Origin: Microbacterium sp. CBA3102
Lineage (GTDB): Bacteria; Actinomycetota; Actinomycetes; Actinomycetales; Microbacteriaceae
Assembly (NCBI RefSeq): GCF_007954505.1
Contig: NZ_CP042412.1
Span: forward strand, 620,001 to 684,000
DNA: 64,000 bases
Direction of reading: 5' to 3'
Below are positions 37,001 to 46,119 of the stretch, one piece after another (within the stretch, counting starts at the first letter, position 1; each line of letters opens with the position of its first letter). Position numbers and translations under genes: made by a program. The notes below the pieces were generated by a model. The model saw only the letters and a program-made list of their open reading frames with translations. It had not been told where the DNA came from and searched no databases.

Positions 37001-37027
37001 GACGGTGAGCGAGGTGTCGTCATGCAT
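34007..37027 (-). CDS. GH38 alpha-mannosidase
   Basis: A 1,006-residue class II alpha-mannosidase without signal peptide, so cytoplasmic. GHAHIDSAWLWPVRET near residue 263 gives the Zn-binding His and Asp; GGMWVESDTVMPTGESLVRQ near residue 337 holds the predicted nucleophile Asp; a further metal ligand is in HEFHDILPGTSI near residue 580. The C-terminal half is beta-rich as in Ams1-type enzymes. It would remove alpha-linked mannose (1,2/1,3/1,6) from imported glycans. The gene is divergent from a LacI regulator, and a 14-bp palindrome lies 80 bases upstream of its start. Confidence 0.92.
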   Translation of the reverse strand: MHDDTSLTVGRVKRVLEERIRPSIHSASVPLQVEIHELPGEPIAPAEGLALDYTAGSVGAPWGPAWGTTWFKLTGRVPSEWAGRKVEALIDLGFDVNMTGFQCEALAYRPGGTGSDQIPVKSINPRNQWVPIVEMAAGDEPVELYLEAASNPVLLDYHPFLPTQEGDILTSSKEPLYRARRMDLAVFEQGVFDLALDLEVLFELQAELPATSPRRMRILQAMDDALDVLDLQHIVATASDARARLAEVLAAPAEASAHRISAVGHAHIDSAWLWPVRETIRKVARTTSSMTALLEEQSEFRYGMSSAQQYAWIKEHRPEVWERVKAAVAEGRFLPLGGMWVESDTVMPTGESLVRQFSQGQRFFEREFGIRSKGVWLPDSFGYSPALPQLMRRAGFEWFFTQKISWNQQNVFPHHSFLWEGIDGSQVFTHFPSMDTYNSQLSGMEVAKAARQFKENRVSSRSIAPVGWGDGGGGTTREMTGKAERLRDLEGSAQVVWEHPDDFFDAARAELPHPAVWVGELYLELHRGTLTSQHATKALHRWAEHTLIEAELWAATDTVRTGAAYPQAEFDRLWQTVLLHEFHDILPGTSIAWVHREAVAVLTDVLSDAQDIAGAARRSLAGEGDRELRFEPTSVGRAGGQGHALGAAFLPEATSAAVSLSQEDDGWRLENELVSVRVSADGLIVSAVDKASGREAVAAGKAANLFQLHQDFPNMWDAWDIDRYYRNSVDDLTAVTSIEATMVGTVAKIVVVRPFSESTITQTILLAPGSRTVLLRNEIDWHETEKLLKLAFPLDIQAAHTEAETQFGYQSRVTHTNTSWEAAKFETSMHRFVLVREQDFGVALVNDSIYGYDTSREVSDDAVTTTVRLSLLRAPRFPDPDTDHGHHEIEVGFVIGADAEIATAEGIRINALPTVVRGAREVEPLVSVRGEGIVVSAVKLADDGSGDVIVRVYEALGRRTAGELTVGFEHHGVREVSLIEDDIEDARTGGDLRLRPFEVRTLRIAR

Positions 37028-37106
37028 AGGGGATCTCCGACTCGACGGTGAGGGCAGATTCGCGGGACGTCGCCGCGAACCCGTGTGATGAATGCTATCC
37101 GATTTA

Positions 37107-37120
37107 CTAAAACGATCTAG
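37107..37120. promoter_or_regulatory. LacI-type operator, site 1 (GH38 / LacI intergenic)
   Basis: CTAAAACGATCTAG, with the central CG typical of LacI-family operators. It lies 80 bases before the GH38 start and 68 before the lacI-like start. One of five similar sites in the locus. Confidence 0.72.
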
Positions 37121-37159
37121 TGAAGAGTCTAGAACACACCCGATCCGCCTTCCACGGGG

Positions 37160-37173
37160 CTAAACCGATCAAG
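37160..37173. promoter_or_regulatory. LacI-type operator, site 2 (upstream of the LacI gene)
   Basis: CTAAACCGATCAAG, 14 bases before the regulator's ATG and next to its ribosome site, which suggests autorepression. It shares CTAAAnCGATC with site 1. Confidence 0.7.
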
Positions 37174-37187
37174 TAGGGTGAGGGACT

Positions 37188-38216
37188 ATGAGTCCGGCGA
37201 AGCGCGTCACGATCGCCGACATCGCGCGCATGGCCGGGGTCTCCCCCGGCGCCGTCTCCTTCGCCTTGAACGGGCGCCCCGGAGTGAGCGAGGAGACCCG
37301 GCAACGGATCCTCGCCGTCGTCGAGGAGAACGGCTGGCAGCCGAGTTCAGCGGCACGCGCCCTCGTCGGCGCGCGGGCGAACACCGTCGGCTTCGCACTC
37401 GCGCGCCCCGCGCGCTCCCTCGGATCGGAGGCCTTCTTCACCGACCTCATCGCCGGTATCGAATCGCGTCTCTCCGAGAGCAAGGTCAGTCTGCAGCTGC
37501 GTCTGGTGGCGGACATCGCGGAGGAGATGGAGGTGCATCGGCAGTGGCGCTCGTCCAACCAGGTCGACGGTTTCATCTTCATCGACCCGCGCGACGACGA
37601 TCCCCGGGCCGACCGCATCGCCGCCCTCGACGCCCGCGCCGTGATGATCGGGTCGAAGCCGTCTCCCGACGGGACGGTGCCCAGCGTGTGGATCGGCGAC
37701 GACACGGTGGCGGAGACGCTCTACTCCTATCTCGCCGCACTCGGGCACGTGCACATCGCCTACGTGGCAGGACCGGCGGAGCTCGAACACACCCGGCTGC
37801 GGGCCGAGGTCTTGGAACGCCTGTCGGCCGACGGCGTGGAGGGCGAGGTCATCACCACCGACTTCTCCCCCGCCCGCGCCTCCGCCGTCACGCGGGCGCT
37901 GCTCTCCGGACGGCGGCGACCCACCGCGATCGTCTACGACAACGACGTGATGGCGGTCGCCGGTCTCCGCGTCGCACAGGAGATGGGACGCAGGGTTCCC
38001 CGCGACGTCTCGCTGGCCTCCTTCGACGACTCGGTCATCGCGGGGCTCATCAACCCGTCGATCACGGCGATGACGCGCGACACCTTCGAACTCGGCGAGC
38101 GCGCGGCCACCCTGCTGCTCCAGCAGATCGAAGCGGGCGCGAACCTGCCGAGCGTCGAAGGCCCGACTCCCGTGCTCACGGCGCGCGAGAGCACGGCCCC
38201 GCCCACGCGCACCGAC

Positions 38217-38219
<3 letters not shown>
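37188..38219 (+). CDS. LacI-family regulator of the N-glycan locus
   Basis: A 343-residue repressor. The N-terminal HTH and hinge are intact (VTIADIARMAGVSPGAVSFALN; ARALVGARANTVGFAL), followed by a periplasmic-binding-type effector domain up to about residue 330. Ribosome site AGGGTGAGGG precedes ATG 37188. The gene lies between GH38 (divergent) and GH5 (convergent), and sites matching one palindrome flank the whole locus, so it is the likely master regulator, probably relieved by a mannose-containing oligosaccharide. The inducer is inferred. Its stop codon lies in the first unit of the 16-bp array. Confidence 0.88.
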
Positions 38220-39626
<1,407 letters not shown>

Positions 39627-39640
39627 CTATAACGCTTGAG
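39627..39640. promoter_or_regulatory. LacI-type operator, site 3 (upstream of GH5)
   Basis: CTATAACGCTTGAG, 45 bases before the GH5 start. It matches the CTAWANCGNTNNAG pattern. Confidence 0.65.
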
Positions 39641-39662
39641 CGCCGACGATCGCACACACTTC

Positions 39663-39691
39663 TTGACAGAAGGAGAATCGGATGGTTTCAT
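39663..39691 (+). promoter_or_regulatory. Candidate promoter of the transporter-GH92 operon
   Basis: TTGACA at 39663-39668 and TTTCAT at 39686-39691 with 17-base spacing. The operator (site 4) begins 4 bases after the -10, well placed to block RNA polymerase. The -10 is weak. Confidence 0.45.
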
Positions 39692-39694
39692 CTG

Positions 39695-39708
39695 CTAAAG
39701 CGTTGTAG
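39695..39708. promoter_or_regulatory. LacI-type operator, site 4 (upstream of the ABC transporter)
   Basis: CTAAAGCGTTGTAG, 50 bases before the binding-protein start. It is a good dyad (arms CTA/TAG around CG) and matches the other sites. Confidence 0.68.
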
Positions 39709-39758
39709 TCCATCGACCGGACACCACGCGGAATCGCCCGCCTCGAGGAAGAAGCACG

Positions 39759-41060
39759 ATGAAATCTCCCACACGCATTGTCGCTCTGGCAGCCTTCAGC
39801 ATCGGCGTTCTGGCGCTGACCAGTTGCACGGGAGGCGGAGGGGCATCCGGCGCCTCGGGCCCCATCGACACGTCCGGCGAGCTGAGCGGCACGATCCAGT
39901 TCCAGACGTGGTCGCTCAAGAACGAGAAGTTCACCCCGTACTTCGAGGATCTGATCGATGCGTTCGAGAAGGAGCACCCGGACGTCACCGTCGAGTGGCT
40001 CGACCAGCCGGGAGACGGCTACCAGGAGAAGATCCTGAGCCAGGCGAACGCCGACACGCTCCCGGACGTGCTGAACCTGCCGCCGGACATCGCGTATCCC
40101 CTGGTCGCTGCGGGCAAGCTCGTCGACCTCCAGACGGCGGATCCCGAGCTGGAGTCCGCCTACAACGCCGGCGCGTGGGAGGCGTACAGCGCGTACCCGG
40201 GCATCGACGGCACCTACGGCCTGCCCTGGTACCTCTCCAGCGACGCCTCGTGGTGGAACCTCGCACAGCTCGCCCCGTACGGCGTCACGGAGGAGAACCT
40301 CCCGACCACGGTCGACGAGCTCCTCACCCTCGCCGAGGAGGTGGCCACGGAATCCGGCGGCAAGGTCCAGCTCCTGTCCTCCATCCCCGCGCTCGACACC
40401 TTCACGGCGGCGGGCATGGAGGTCATCAACGCCGACGGCGAGTTCGACTTCAACACCGACGAAGCCGCCGCGATCATCCAGAAGTACGCCGACGCCTACG
40501 CAGCCGGAGCCATGCCCGCCGAGGCCCTGACCGGCGACTACGGCGGAAACGCCGAAGCCTACATCCAGGAGAAGGTGGCCTTCACGACGGGCGGCACCGG
40601 CTTCACGACCGACCTGCAGAAGGATGCACCCGCACTGCTCGAGAACACGGTGGCGACCCCTCGCCTCGGGGTCGCACCCCTCTACGTGCAGGGTCTCAAC
40701 GTCTCGGCCGACTCCGACAACAAGGAGGCCGCACTCGCGTTCGCCGAGTTCGCGACGAACCAGGAGAACCAGGTGGCCTTCTCGTCGCTCGCCGTCGGCA
40801 CCGCTCCCGGCACGGCGAACGGCGGGGATGAGGTCGTCGAGAACATCGCGTCCTCCGTCACCGACGAGAAGCAGCTCGCGGCGATCGACACCGTGTTCGG
40901 CGCGATGAAGGATGCGAAGGCCCTGCCGTTCCAGTGGACCTCCGACATGGCGACCTACATGACCCAGCAGATCGCCCTCGCCGTCAACGGTGAAGCGGAC
41001 GCCAAGGCCCAGCTCGACAAGATCGTCGAGTACGCCAACGCCAACCGCGTGGACCAGTAA
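39759..41060 (+). CDS. Carbohydrate ABC transporter substrate-binding lipoprotein
   Basis: A 433-residue solute-binding protein. The signal peptide ends in lipobox LTSC with Cys23. The mature domain has the family-1 layout (TIQFQTWSLKNEKFTPYFEDLIDAF near residue 45; TYGLPWYLSS near residue 152). It likely captures the glycan released by the neighbouring endoglycosidase. First gene of a four-gene operon with two permeases and GH92. No ATPase gene is present, as is usual for actinobacterial sugar importers that share an MsiK-type ATPase. Confidence 0.9.
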   Translation: MKSPTRIVALAAFSIGVLALTSCTGGGGASGASGPIDTSGELSGTIQFQTWSLKNEKFTPYFEDLIDAFEKEHPDVTVEWLDQPGDGYQEKILSQANADTLPDVLNLPPDIAYPLVAAGKLVDLQTADPELESAYNAGAWEAYSAYPGIDGTYGLPWYLSSDASWWNLAQLAPYGVTEENLPTTVDELLTLAEEVATESGGKVQLLSSIPALDTFTAAGMEVINADGEFDFNTDEAAAIIQKYADAYAAGAMPAEALTGDYGGNAEAYIQEKVAFTTGGTGFTTDLQKDAPALLENTVATPRLGVAPLYVQGLNVSADSDNKEAALAFAEFATNQENQVAFSSLAVGTAPGTANGGDEVVENIASSVTDEKQLAAIDTVFGAMKDAKALPFQWTSDMATYMTQQIALAVNGEADAKAQLDKIVEYANANRVDQ

Positions 41061-41063
41061 GCC

Positions 41064-41990
41064 ATGCGCGCGAACACCGGCATCCGCGACCGCGGATCGT
41101 CGATGAGATCCCACCGATGGTTCACTCCGTGGCTGCTGCTGGGCCCCGCCGTCGCCTGGGTGCTGGTGTTCGCGCTCTGGCCGTTCCTCAACACGGTCTT
41201 CCTCAGCTTCACCGACGCCCGGCCGCTGCGGACGCCCGAGTTCGTGGGGGGAGCGAACTACGAGCGCATGTTCGGCGACGAGATGTTCTGGAATGCGCTG
41301 ACCACGTGCCTCATCTACGTGGTCGTGTGCGTGCCCCTGCTCACGATCCTCCCCCTCCTCCTCGCCCTGCTGGTGCAGAAGAAGCTCCCGGGCATCTCGT
41401 TCTTCCGCACCACGTTCTATTTCCCCGTGATCGCCTCGGTGGTCGTGGTCGCCCTCATCTGGACCTGGCTCTTCGACAGCCGCGGCATCATCAACCAGAC
41501 GCTGGAGTTCCTCGGTCTGATCGACAAGCCGATGGCCTTCCTCGTCGATCGCTGGCTGCTGCTGGGCTGCGCGATCCTGCTCACGGTCTGGAAGGGCTTG
41601 GGCTACTACATGGTCGTGTACCTCGCCGCGCTCGGGAACGTCGGCAAGGAGCTGCACGAGGCCGCGATGCTCGACGGCGCCGGGGCCTTCCGCCGCTTCC
41701 TCTCGGTCACGATCCCGTCGGTGCGAGGAGCCATGCTCCTCATCGCGGTGCTCATCGCCGTGTCCGCGATGCGGGTCTTCGCCGAACTCGACGTGCTGTC
41801 CAAGAGCACCGGAGGGCCCGGCGGGTACGACATGTCGCTCGTGATGCTCATCCGCCAGGTGGGGTCCGGCCTGAACGGGAACATCGGCTACGCCTCCGCG
41901 ATCAGCGTGGCGCTGTTCCTGCTCACCCTCGTGCCCCTCGCCGCGATCGCCGTCATGAACCGTGAGAAGAAGGCGAAGGTCTCCGCATGA
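41064..41990 (+). CDS. Carbohydrate ABC transporter permease (MalF/UgpA-type)
   Basis: A 308-residue membrane protein, 3 bases after the binding-protein gene. It has six hydrophobic segments, first WLLLGPAVAWVLVFALWPFL, and the EAA loop is ELHEAAMLDGAGAFRRFLSV near residue 200. It pairs with the following permease, whose start overlaps its stop by 4 bases. Confidence 0.9.
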   Translation: MRANTGIRDRGSSMRSHRWFTPWLLLGPAVAWVLVFALWPFLNTVFLSFTDARPLRTPEFVGGANYERMFGDEMFWNALTTCLIYVVVCVPLLTILPLLLALLVQKKLPGISFFRTTFYFPVIASVVVVALIWTWLFDSRGIINQTLEFLGLIDKPMAFLVDRWLLLGCAILLTVWKGLGYYMVVYLAALGNVGKELHEAAMLDGAGAFRRFLSVTIPSVRGAMLLIAVLIAVSAMRVFAELDVLSKSTGGPGGYDMSLVMLIRQVGSGLNGNIGYASAISVALFLLTLVPLAAIAVMNREKKAKVSA

Positions 41991-42922
41991 GCACCCTCAC
42001 CCCGCAGCGCCCGGCCGACGACACCCGGTCCCCCGACGGCCCGGTGTCGCCCACGCGCGAGCGCATCTTCCGCCGTCGCGGCTCCGGAGACTTCAGCACA
42101 CCGAGCCTCGGCGGACTGATCGGGCGCTATGCGCTGCTGCTGTTCGTCCTGTTCCTCGTGATCGGGCCGTTCATCTGGCAGCTGTCCACCTCTTTCAAGG
42201 GCCCGCAGGAGAACATCTACTCCTTCCCGCCCGAGCTCATCCCCCGCGAACCCACGCTGCAGAACTACAGCAAGGTCGCCGACATCGTCCCGGTCTACCT
42301 CTACGCCTGGCACTCGCTGCTCGTCTCGGTCGGGACCGTCGTGAGCAACGTCGTGCTGTCGACGTTCGCCGGATACGCGCTGGGATGCATGCGATTCCGG
42401 GGCAAGTGGATCGTGATGGGGATCCTCCTGTCCACTCTGCTCTTCCCCGGCGAGGTGACGGTGACCAGCAACTTCCTCACCATCCGCGCACTGGGACTCG
42501 CGGACACCCTCTGGGGCGTCTTCCTCCCCGGAGCGATCAGCGCGATGAACGTGCTCCTTATCGCCACCGCGTGCCGCATGATCCCGAAGGACGTGCTGGA
42601 CGCCGCGACGGTCGACGGGGCCACCACGTGGCAGCGCATCCGCCACATCGTCTGGCCGAACATCCGCGGCATGGTCTCCGTGGTCGCGATCTTCGCCTTC
42701 ATCGGTGCCTGGGACGACTACCTGTGGCCGCTCATCGTCCTGTCCGATCCCTCGAAGTACACGCTGACGGTGGGCATGGCCTACCTCAACAGCAGCTTCT
42801 CCGTGGATCCGCGCCTCATCGCGGCCGGCACCATGATCGCCCTCGTGCCGATCGTGATCATGTTCTCCTTCACGCAGCGGTTCTTCTTCAAGGGCGTGCA
42901 GGAGGGCGCGATCAAGGGGTGA
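41987..42922 (+). CDS. Carbohydrate ABC transporter permease (MalG/UgpE-type)
   Basis: A 311-residue membrane protein with an unusually long polar N-terminus (residues 1-45, rich in R, P and S) before the first helix. The EAA loop is LDAATVDGATTWQRIRHIVW near residue 205, and the C-terminus ends RFFFKGVQEGAIKG, the characteristic tail of this family. It is followed, with a 4-base overlap, by the GH92 gene. Confidence 0.9.
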   Translation: MSTLTPQRPADDTRSPDGPVSPTRERIFRRRGSGDFSTPSLGGLIGRYALLLFVLFLVIGPFIWQLSTSFKGPQENIYSFPPELIPREPTLQNYSKVADIVPVYLYAWHSLLVSVGTVVSNVVLSTFAGYALGCMRFRGKWIVMGILLSTLLFPGEVTVTSNFLTIRALGLADTLWGVFLPGAISAMNVLLIATACRMIPKDVLDAATVDGATTWQRIRHIVWPNIRGMVSVVAIFAFIGAWDDYLWPLIVLSDPSKYTLTVGMAYLNSSFSVDPRLIAAGTMIALVPIVIMFSFTQRFFFKGVQEGAIKG

Positions 42923-45900
42923 ACGCCGTGCAGCTCCTCCCGGCGGACGGGCCGGCCGATCCCCCGTCCTCCCGCCCGCGCTCGGGAGTGCTCCCGGGTG
43001 CGGTGTTCGCCTTCGCCTTCGACCCGACCGGCGGGGTGCAGCGGATCGATGCCCCGGGTCTCGCCGACATCGAGATCACACCCCACACGGTGCTGCACTG
43101 GGCCTTCTACGCCGACGGGCCGGCAGCGACCCTGGCGCCGCACGCCGCCCTCGCGGTTTCGGCCGACGTGCGCTTCGACGACGGATCCCGGCTGAGCGAC
43201 GACTCCGCGGTCCGCGACCGCTACGACTTCCCGATCACCGCCGATGCCCAGTTCGCCGCGCGCTGGAGCATGCCGGAGCAGTGGAATGCGGACACCGTCT
43301 CGCTCGCTCCCCACGCCGGAGGACGCGGCACGGTCGAACTCGTGCTCGGCGCCGACGCGCTGTCCGACGAGGCGGATGCCGCAGGCGTCACCGGCTTCGT
43401 GCAGGTCCTGGTCGAGGAGCGGATCGCACCGGGCGTTCCCACCCTCACCCCCGTCGACCGCGTCGACACCCGACGCGGCACGCATGCGGGACCGCGCTTC
43501 TCGCGGGGCAACACCATCCCCGCCGTGGCTCTCCCGCACGGGTTCACCTTCGTCACGCCGGCCACCGACGCAGCCGACTCCCGGTGGCCGTACCGGCCCT
43601 TCGTGCACGACGACGCGCAGGGACGCCGACTCGAAGCCCTCCAGTTCTCCCACCAGCCGAGTCCCTGGATCGGCGATCGCTCGGTGCTGCAGCTGATGCC
43701 CTATCTGGCAGATCCTGTGTCGAGCCGCGAGCGACGCCGGCGCTGGATCGTGCCGGGGTCCGAACGCGCGCGTCCGCACGAGTACGCGGCGGACCTCGGC
43801 GATGGTCTGACCGTCGAGATGACCGCGACGATGCACGCTGCCGCCTTCCGGGTGCGGTGCGCGGACCCCGACGCCCCGATCGGCTTCGTCATCGATCAGC
43901 TCACCGATGAGGGCCAGCTCGCCTGGACCGGCGCAGACGCGTTCGAGGGATGGATCCCGGAGGGCTCGGCGGACTGGGGCAACGCGCCGCGGTGCTTCTT
44001 CGCCGGCACCGCCCTGCGCCGCACGGACGACGGCGTGATCGAGCGCGGCCCGCTCGATGACGACGGACGCGGTCGGGTCGCCGGGTATGTGGGCGGACGC
44101 GGATCGCTCGAACTACGGATCGGGATCTCCTTCCTCTCCGTCGCCCAGGCCCGGCACGCCCTGGAGACCGAGGCGCCCCCGACCCGTCCCTTCGAGGAGT
44201 TGCGCGCCGAGGGCGCCGCGATCTGGAATCGCCTGCTGGGCCGGGTGTCGATCCCCCCGCTGCCGGCGGAGGAGATCCCCTACCGCGGTCTCGCCGATGA
44301 GGAGCACCGCGCCCGGATCGCCGCAGCACTGCATCGGATGCACCTGTACCCCAACAGCGCCGGGGAGAACGTCGGCACCGCGGCGGAGCCGCGCTGGCGA
44401 TTCGCGGATGTCTTCTCCGACTCCGTCGACACGGTCGCCGACGGGGAACTCGTCGTGAACAACGGCTACTGGGACACCTACCGCACCGAGTGGCCGGCGC
44501 TCGCCCTGCTCGATCCTGCATCGACCGGCAGGCTCCTCGACGGCCAGCTCGAACAGTATCGACGCGGAGGATGGATGGCGCGGTGGAGCGCGCCCGGCTA
44601 CGTGGACAGCATGGTCGGCACGTCCAGCGACCAGATCTTCGCCGATGCCGCGCGCTGGGGTGTGAGCTTCGACCGTGAGACCGCGTTCGACAGCGGATGG
44701 CGCAACGCGTGCGAGCCGGGTCCGGATGCGCGACGGGGACGCAAGGGCATCGATCTCGGCCGATTCACCGGCTACATCTCGTCGGAGACGCCCGAGGGCA
44801 TGAGCTGGAGCATCGAGAACGCACTCAGCGATGCCGCCCTCGGCCGGTTCGCCCTGCAGCTCGCCGTCGGCGCCGGATCGGCCGAGGAAGCCGCTCGCTA
44901 CCGTTGCTTCGCACGCTACTTCGCCAATCGCTCCCGGTCATATCGACAGCTCTTCGACGACGGCACCGGGTTCTTCCGCGGGCGGGATTCGCGCGGGGCG
45001 TTCGCTCCGGAGTTCGACCCGCGGGCCTGGGGCGGGGACAACGTCGAGACGAACGCCTGGGGGATGTCGGTGGGGGCGGTGCACGACGGAGTCGGGCTCG
45101 CCGCCCTCCACGGCGGACCTGTCGGGCTCGGCCGTCACCTCGATGCCCTGTTCGCCGAACCCGAGACCGCGGACGAACGGTTCGCCGGCGCATACGGCAC
45201 CGTGATCCATGAGCAACGGGAGGCCAGGGCCCTGCGCTCCGGGATGTGCGCGCTCTCCAACCAGCCCGCACACCACATCCCGTTCATGTACGCGTTCAGC
45301 GACCGCCCGTGGCAGTCCGCTCCGCTCGTCCATGAGTTCGCGGGGCGGCTGTTCGCCGGGGCCCACATCGGTCAGGGCTTCCCGGGCGACGAGGACAACG
45401 GAGAGATGAGCGCCTGGTGGCTGTGGGGCGCACTCGGGCTGTACCCGCTGGAGCTCGCATCGGGCCAGCTGCGGATCGGATCGCCGCTCTTCGACGACAT
45501 CCGGGTGGATCGGGGGGACGGCTCCTCCCTCCGGATCCGCTCCCGGCGACGGTCCGCCGGGGCCCACATCCTGCAGGAGGCATCTCTCGACGACGTATCC
45601 CTCGCCTCCGCCGACCTCCCGATCGATGCGCTCGTGGGGGATGCCGTCCTCGACCTCACGTTCGGGGACGACCCGGCGTCCGCGCTCGAGAAGTCCGGGC
45701 GCTCTCCCGTCCTCCGTGCGGTCCCGTGGTGCGCCGATCTGACCGCGACCGAGGGCGAGGTGATCGCCTCGGCTCTCGTCGCCCACCCCGAGCGGGTGTT
45801 CGACGACGGGGCTCCCTCGGGTCGTCCTGGCGTCGTCCTGCGCCCCGGCGACTGGGTGGGGTGGCGGTTCCCCGAGGCTCGCGGGATCAGCGACGTCACG

Positions 45901-46119
45901 GTGACGACGACCGCCTCCGCCTCCTCTGCCGCGCTGCACTGGGAGGCCCTCGGCCCGGATGGGCACTGGCGGACCCTGGCGCCGACGCATCGGGAAGAAC
46001 TGCGGGCCGACCGCACGACGCCGTTCACCCTGGTCGAGCGGACCGTGACCCCGGCGCTCCGCGTGCGTGCGGAGTCCGAGGTCACGATCCGTCAGATCGA
46101 GCTCTTCGACCTCGTGTGA
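42919..46119 (+). CDS. GH92 alpha-mannosidase (predicted cytoplasmic)
   Basis: A 1,066-residue Ca-dependent exo-alpha-mannosidase, start GTG 42919 overlapping the permease stop (GTGA); GTG 42928 is an alternative. An N-terminal beta-sandwich is followed by an (alpha/alpha)6 domain with YWDTYRTEWPALALLDP near residue 515, SMVGTSSDQIFADA near residue 565 and the catalytic-loop hallmark GFPGDEDNGEMSAWWLWGALGLYPL near residue 820, where Asp and Glu act as bases. A further C-terminal beta domain (about 950-1066) may bind carbohydrate. There is no signal peptide, unlike many GH92s. GH92 members trim alpha-1,2-, 1,3- or 1,6-mannose from high-mannose glycans. It is translationally coupled to the importer. 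Confidence 0.92.
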   Translation: MNAVQLLPADGPADPPSSRPRSGVLPGAVFAFAFDPTGGVQRIDAPGLADIEITPHTVLHWAFYADGPAATLAPHAALAVSADVRFDDGSRLSDDSAVRDRYDFPITADAQFAARWSMPEQWNADTVSLAPHAGGRGTVELVLGADALSDEADAAGVTGFVQVLVEERIAPGVPTLTPVDRVDTRRGTHAGPRFSRGNTIPAVALPHGFTFVTPATDAADSRWPYRPFVHDDAQGRRLEALQFSHQPSPWIGDRSVLQLMPYLADPVSSRERRRRWIVPGSERARPHEYAADLGDGLTVEMTATMHAAAFRVRCADPDAPIGFVIDQLTDEGQLAWTGADAFEGWIPEGSADWGNAPRCFFAGTALRRTDDGVIERGPLDDDGRGRVAGYVGGRGSLELRIGISFLSVAQARHALETEAPPTRPFEELRAEGAAIWNRLLGRVSIPPLPAEEIPYRGLADEEHRARIAAALHRMHLYPNSAGENVGTAAEPRWRFADVFSDSVDTVADGELVVNNGYWDTYRTEWPALALLDPASTGRLLDGQLEQYRRGGWMARWSAPGYVDSMVGTSSDQIFADAARWGVSFDRETAFDSGWRNACEPGPDARRGRKGIDLGRFTGYISSETPEGMSWSIENALSDAALGRFALQLAVGAGSAEEAARYRCFARYFANRSRSYRQLFDDGTGFFRGRDSRGAFAPEFDPRAWGGDNVETNAWGMSVGAVHDGVGLAALHGGPVGLGRHLDALFAEPETADERFAGAYGTVIHEQREARALRSGMCALSNQPAHHIPFMYAFSDRPWQSAPLVHEFAGRLFAGAHIGQGFPGDEDNGEMSAWWLWGALGLYPLELASGQLRIGSPLFDDIRVDRGDGSSLRIRSRRRSAGAHILQEASLDDVSLASADLPIDALVGDAVLDLTFGDDPASALEKSGRSPVLRAVPWCADLTATEGEVIASALVAHPERVFDDGAPSGRPGVVLRPGDWVGWRFPEARGISDVTVTTTASASSAALHWEALGPDGHWRTLAPTHREELRADRTTPFTLVERTVTPALRVRAESEVTIRQIELFDLV

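Noticed and set aside
34115-37051. Two long frames on + opposite the GH38 gene
   Set aside because: Histidine/arginine-rich translations without any fold signature; the opposite strand encodes a complete mannosidase.
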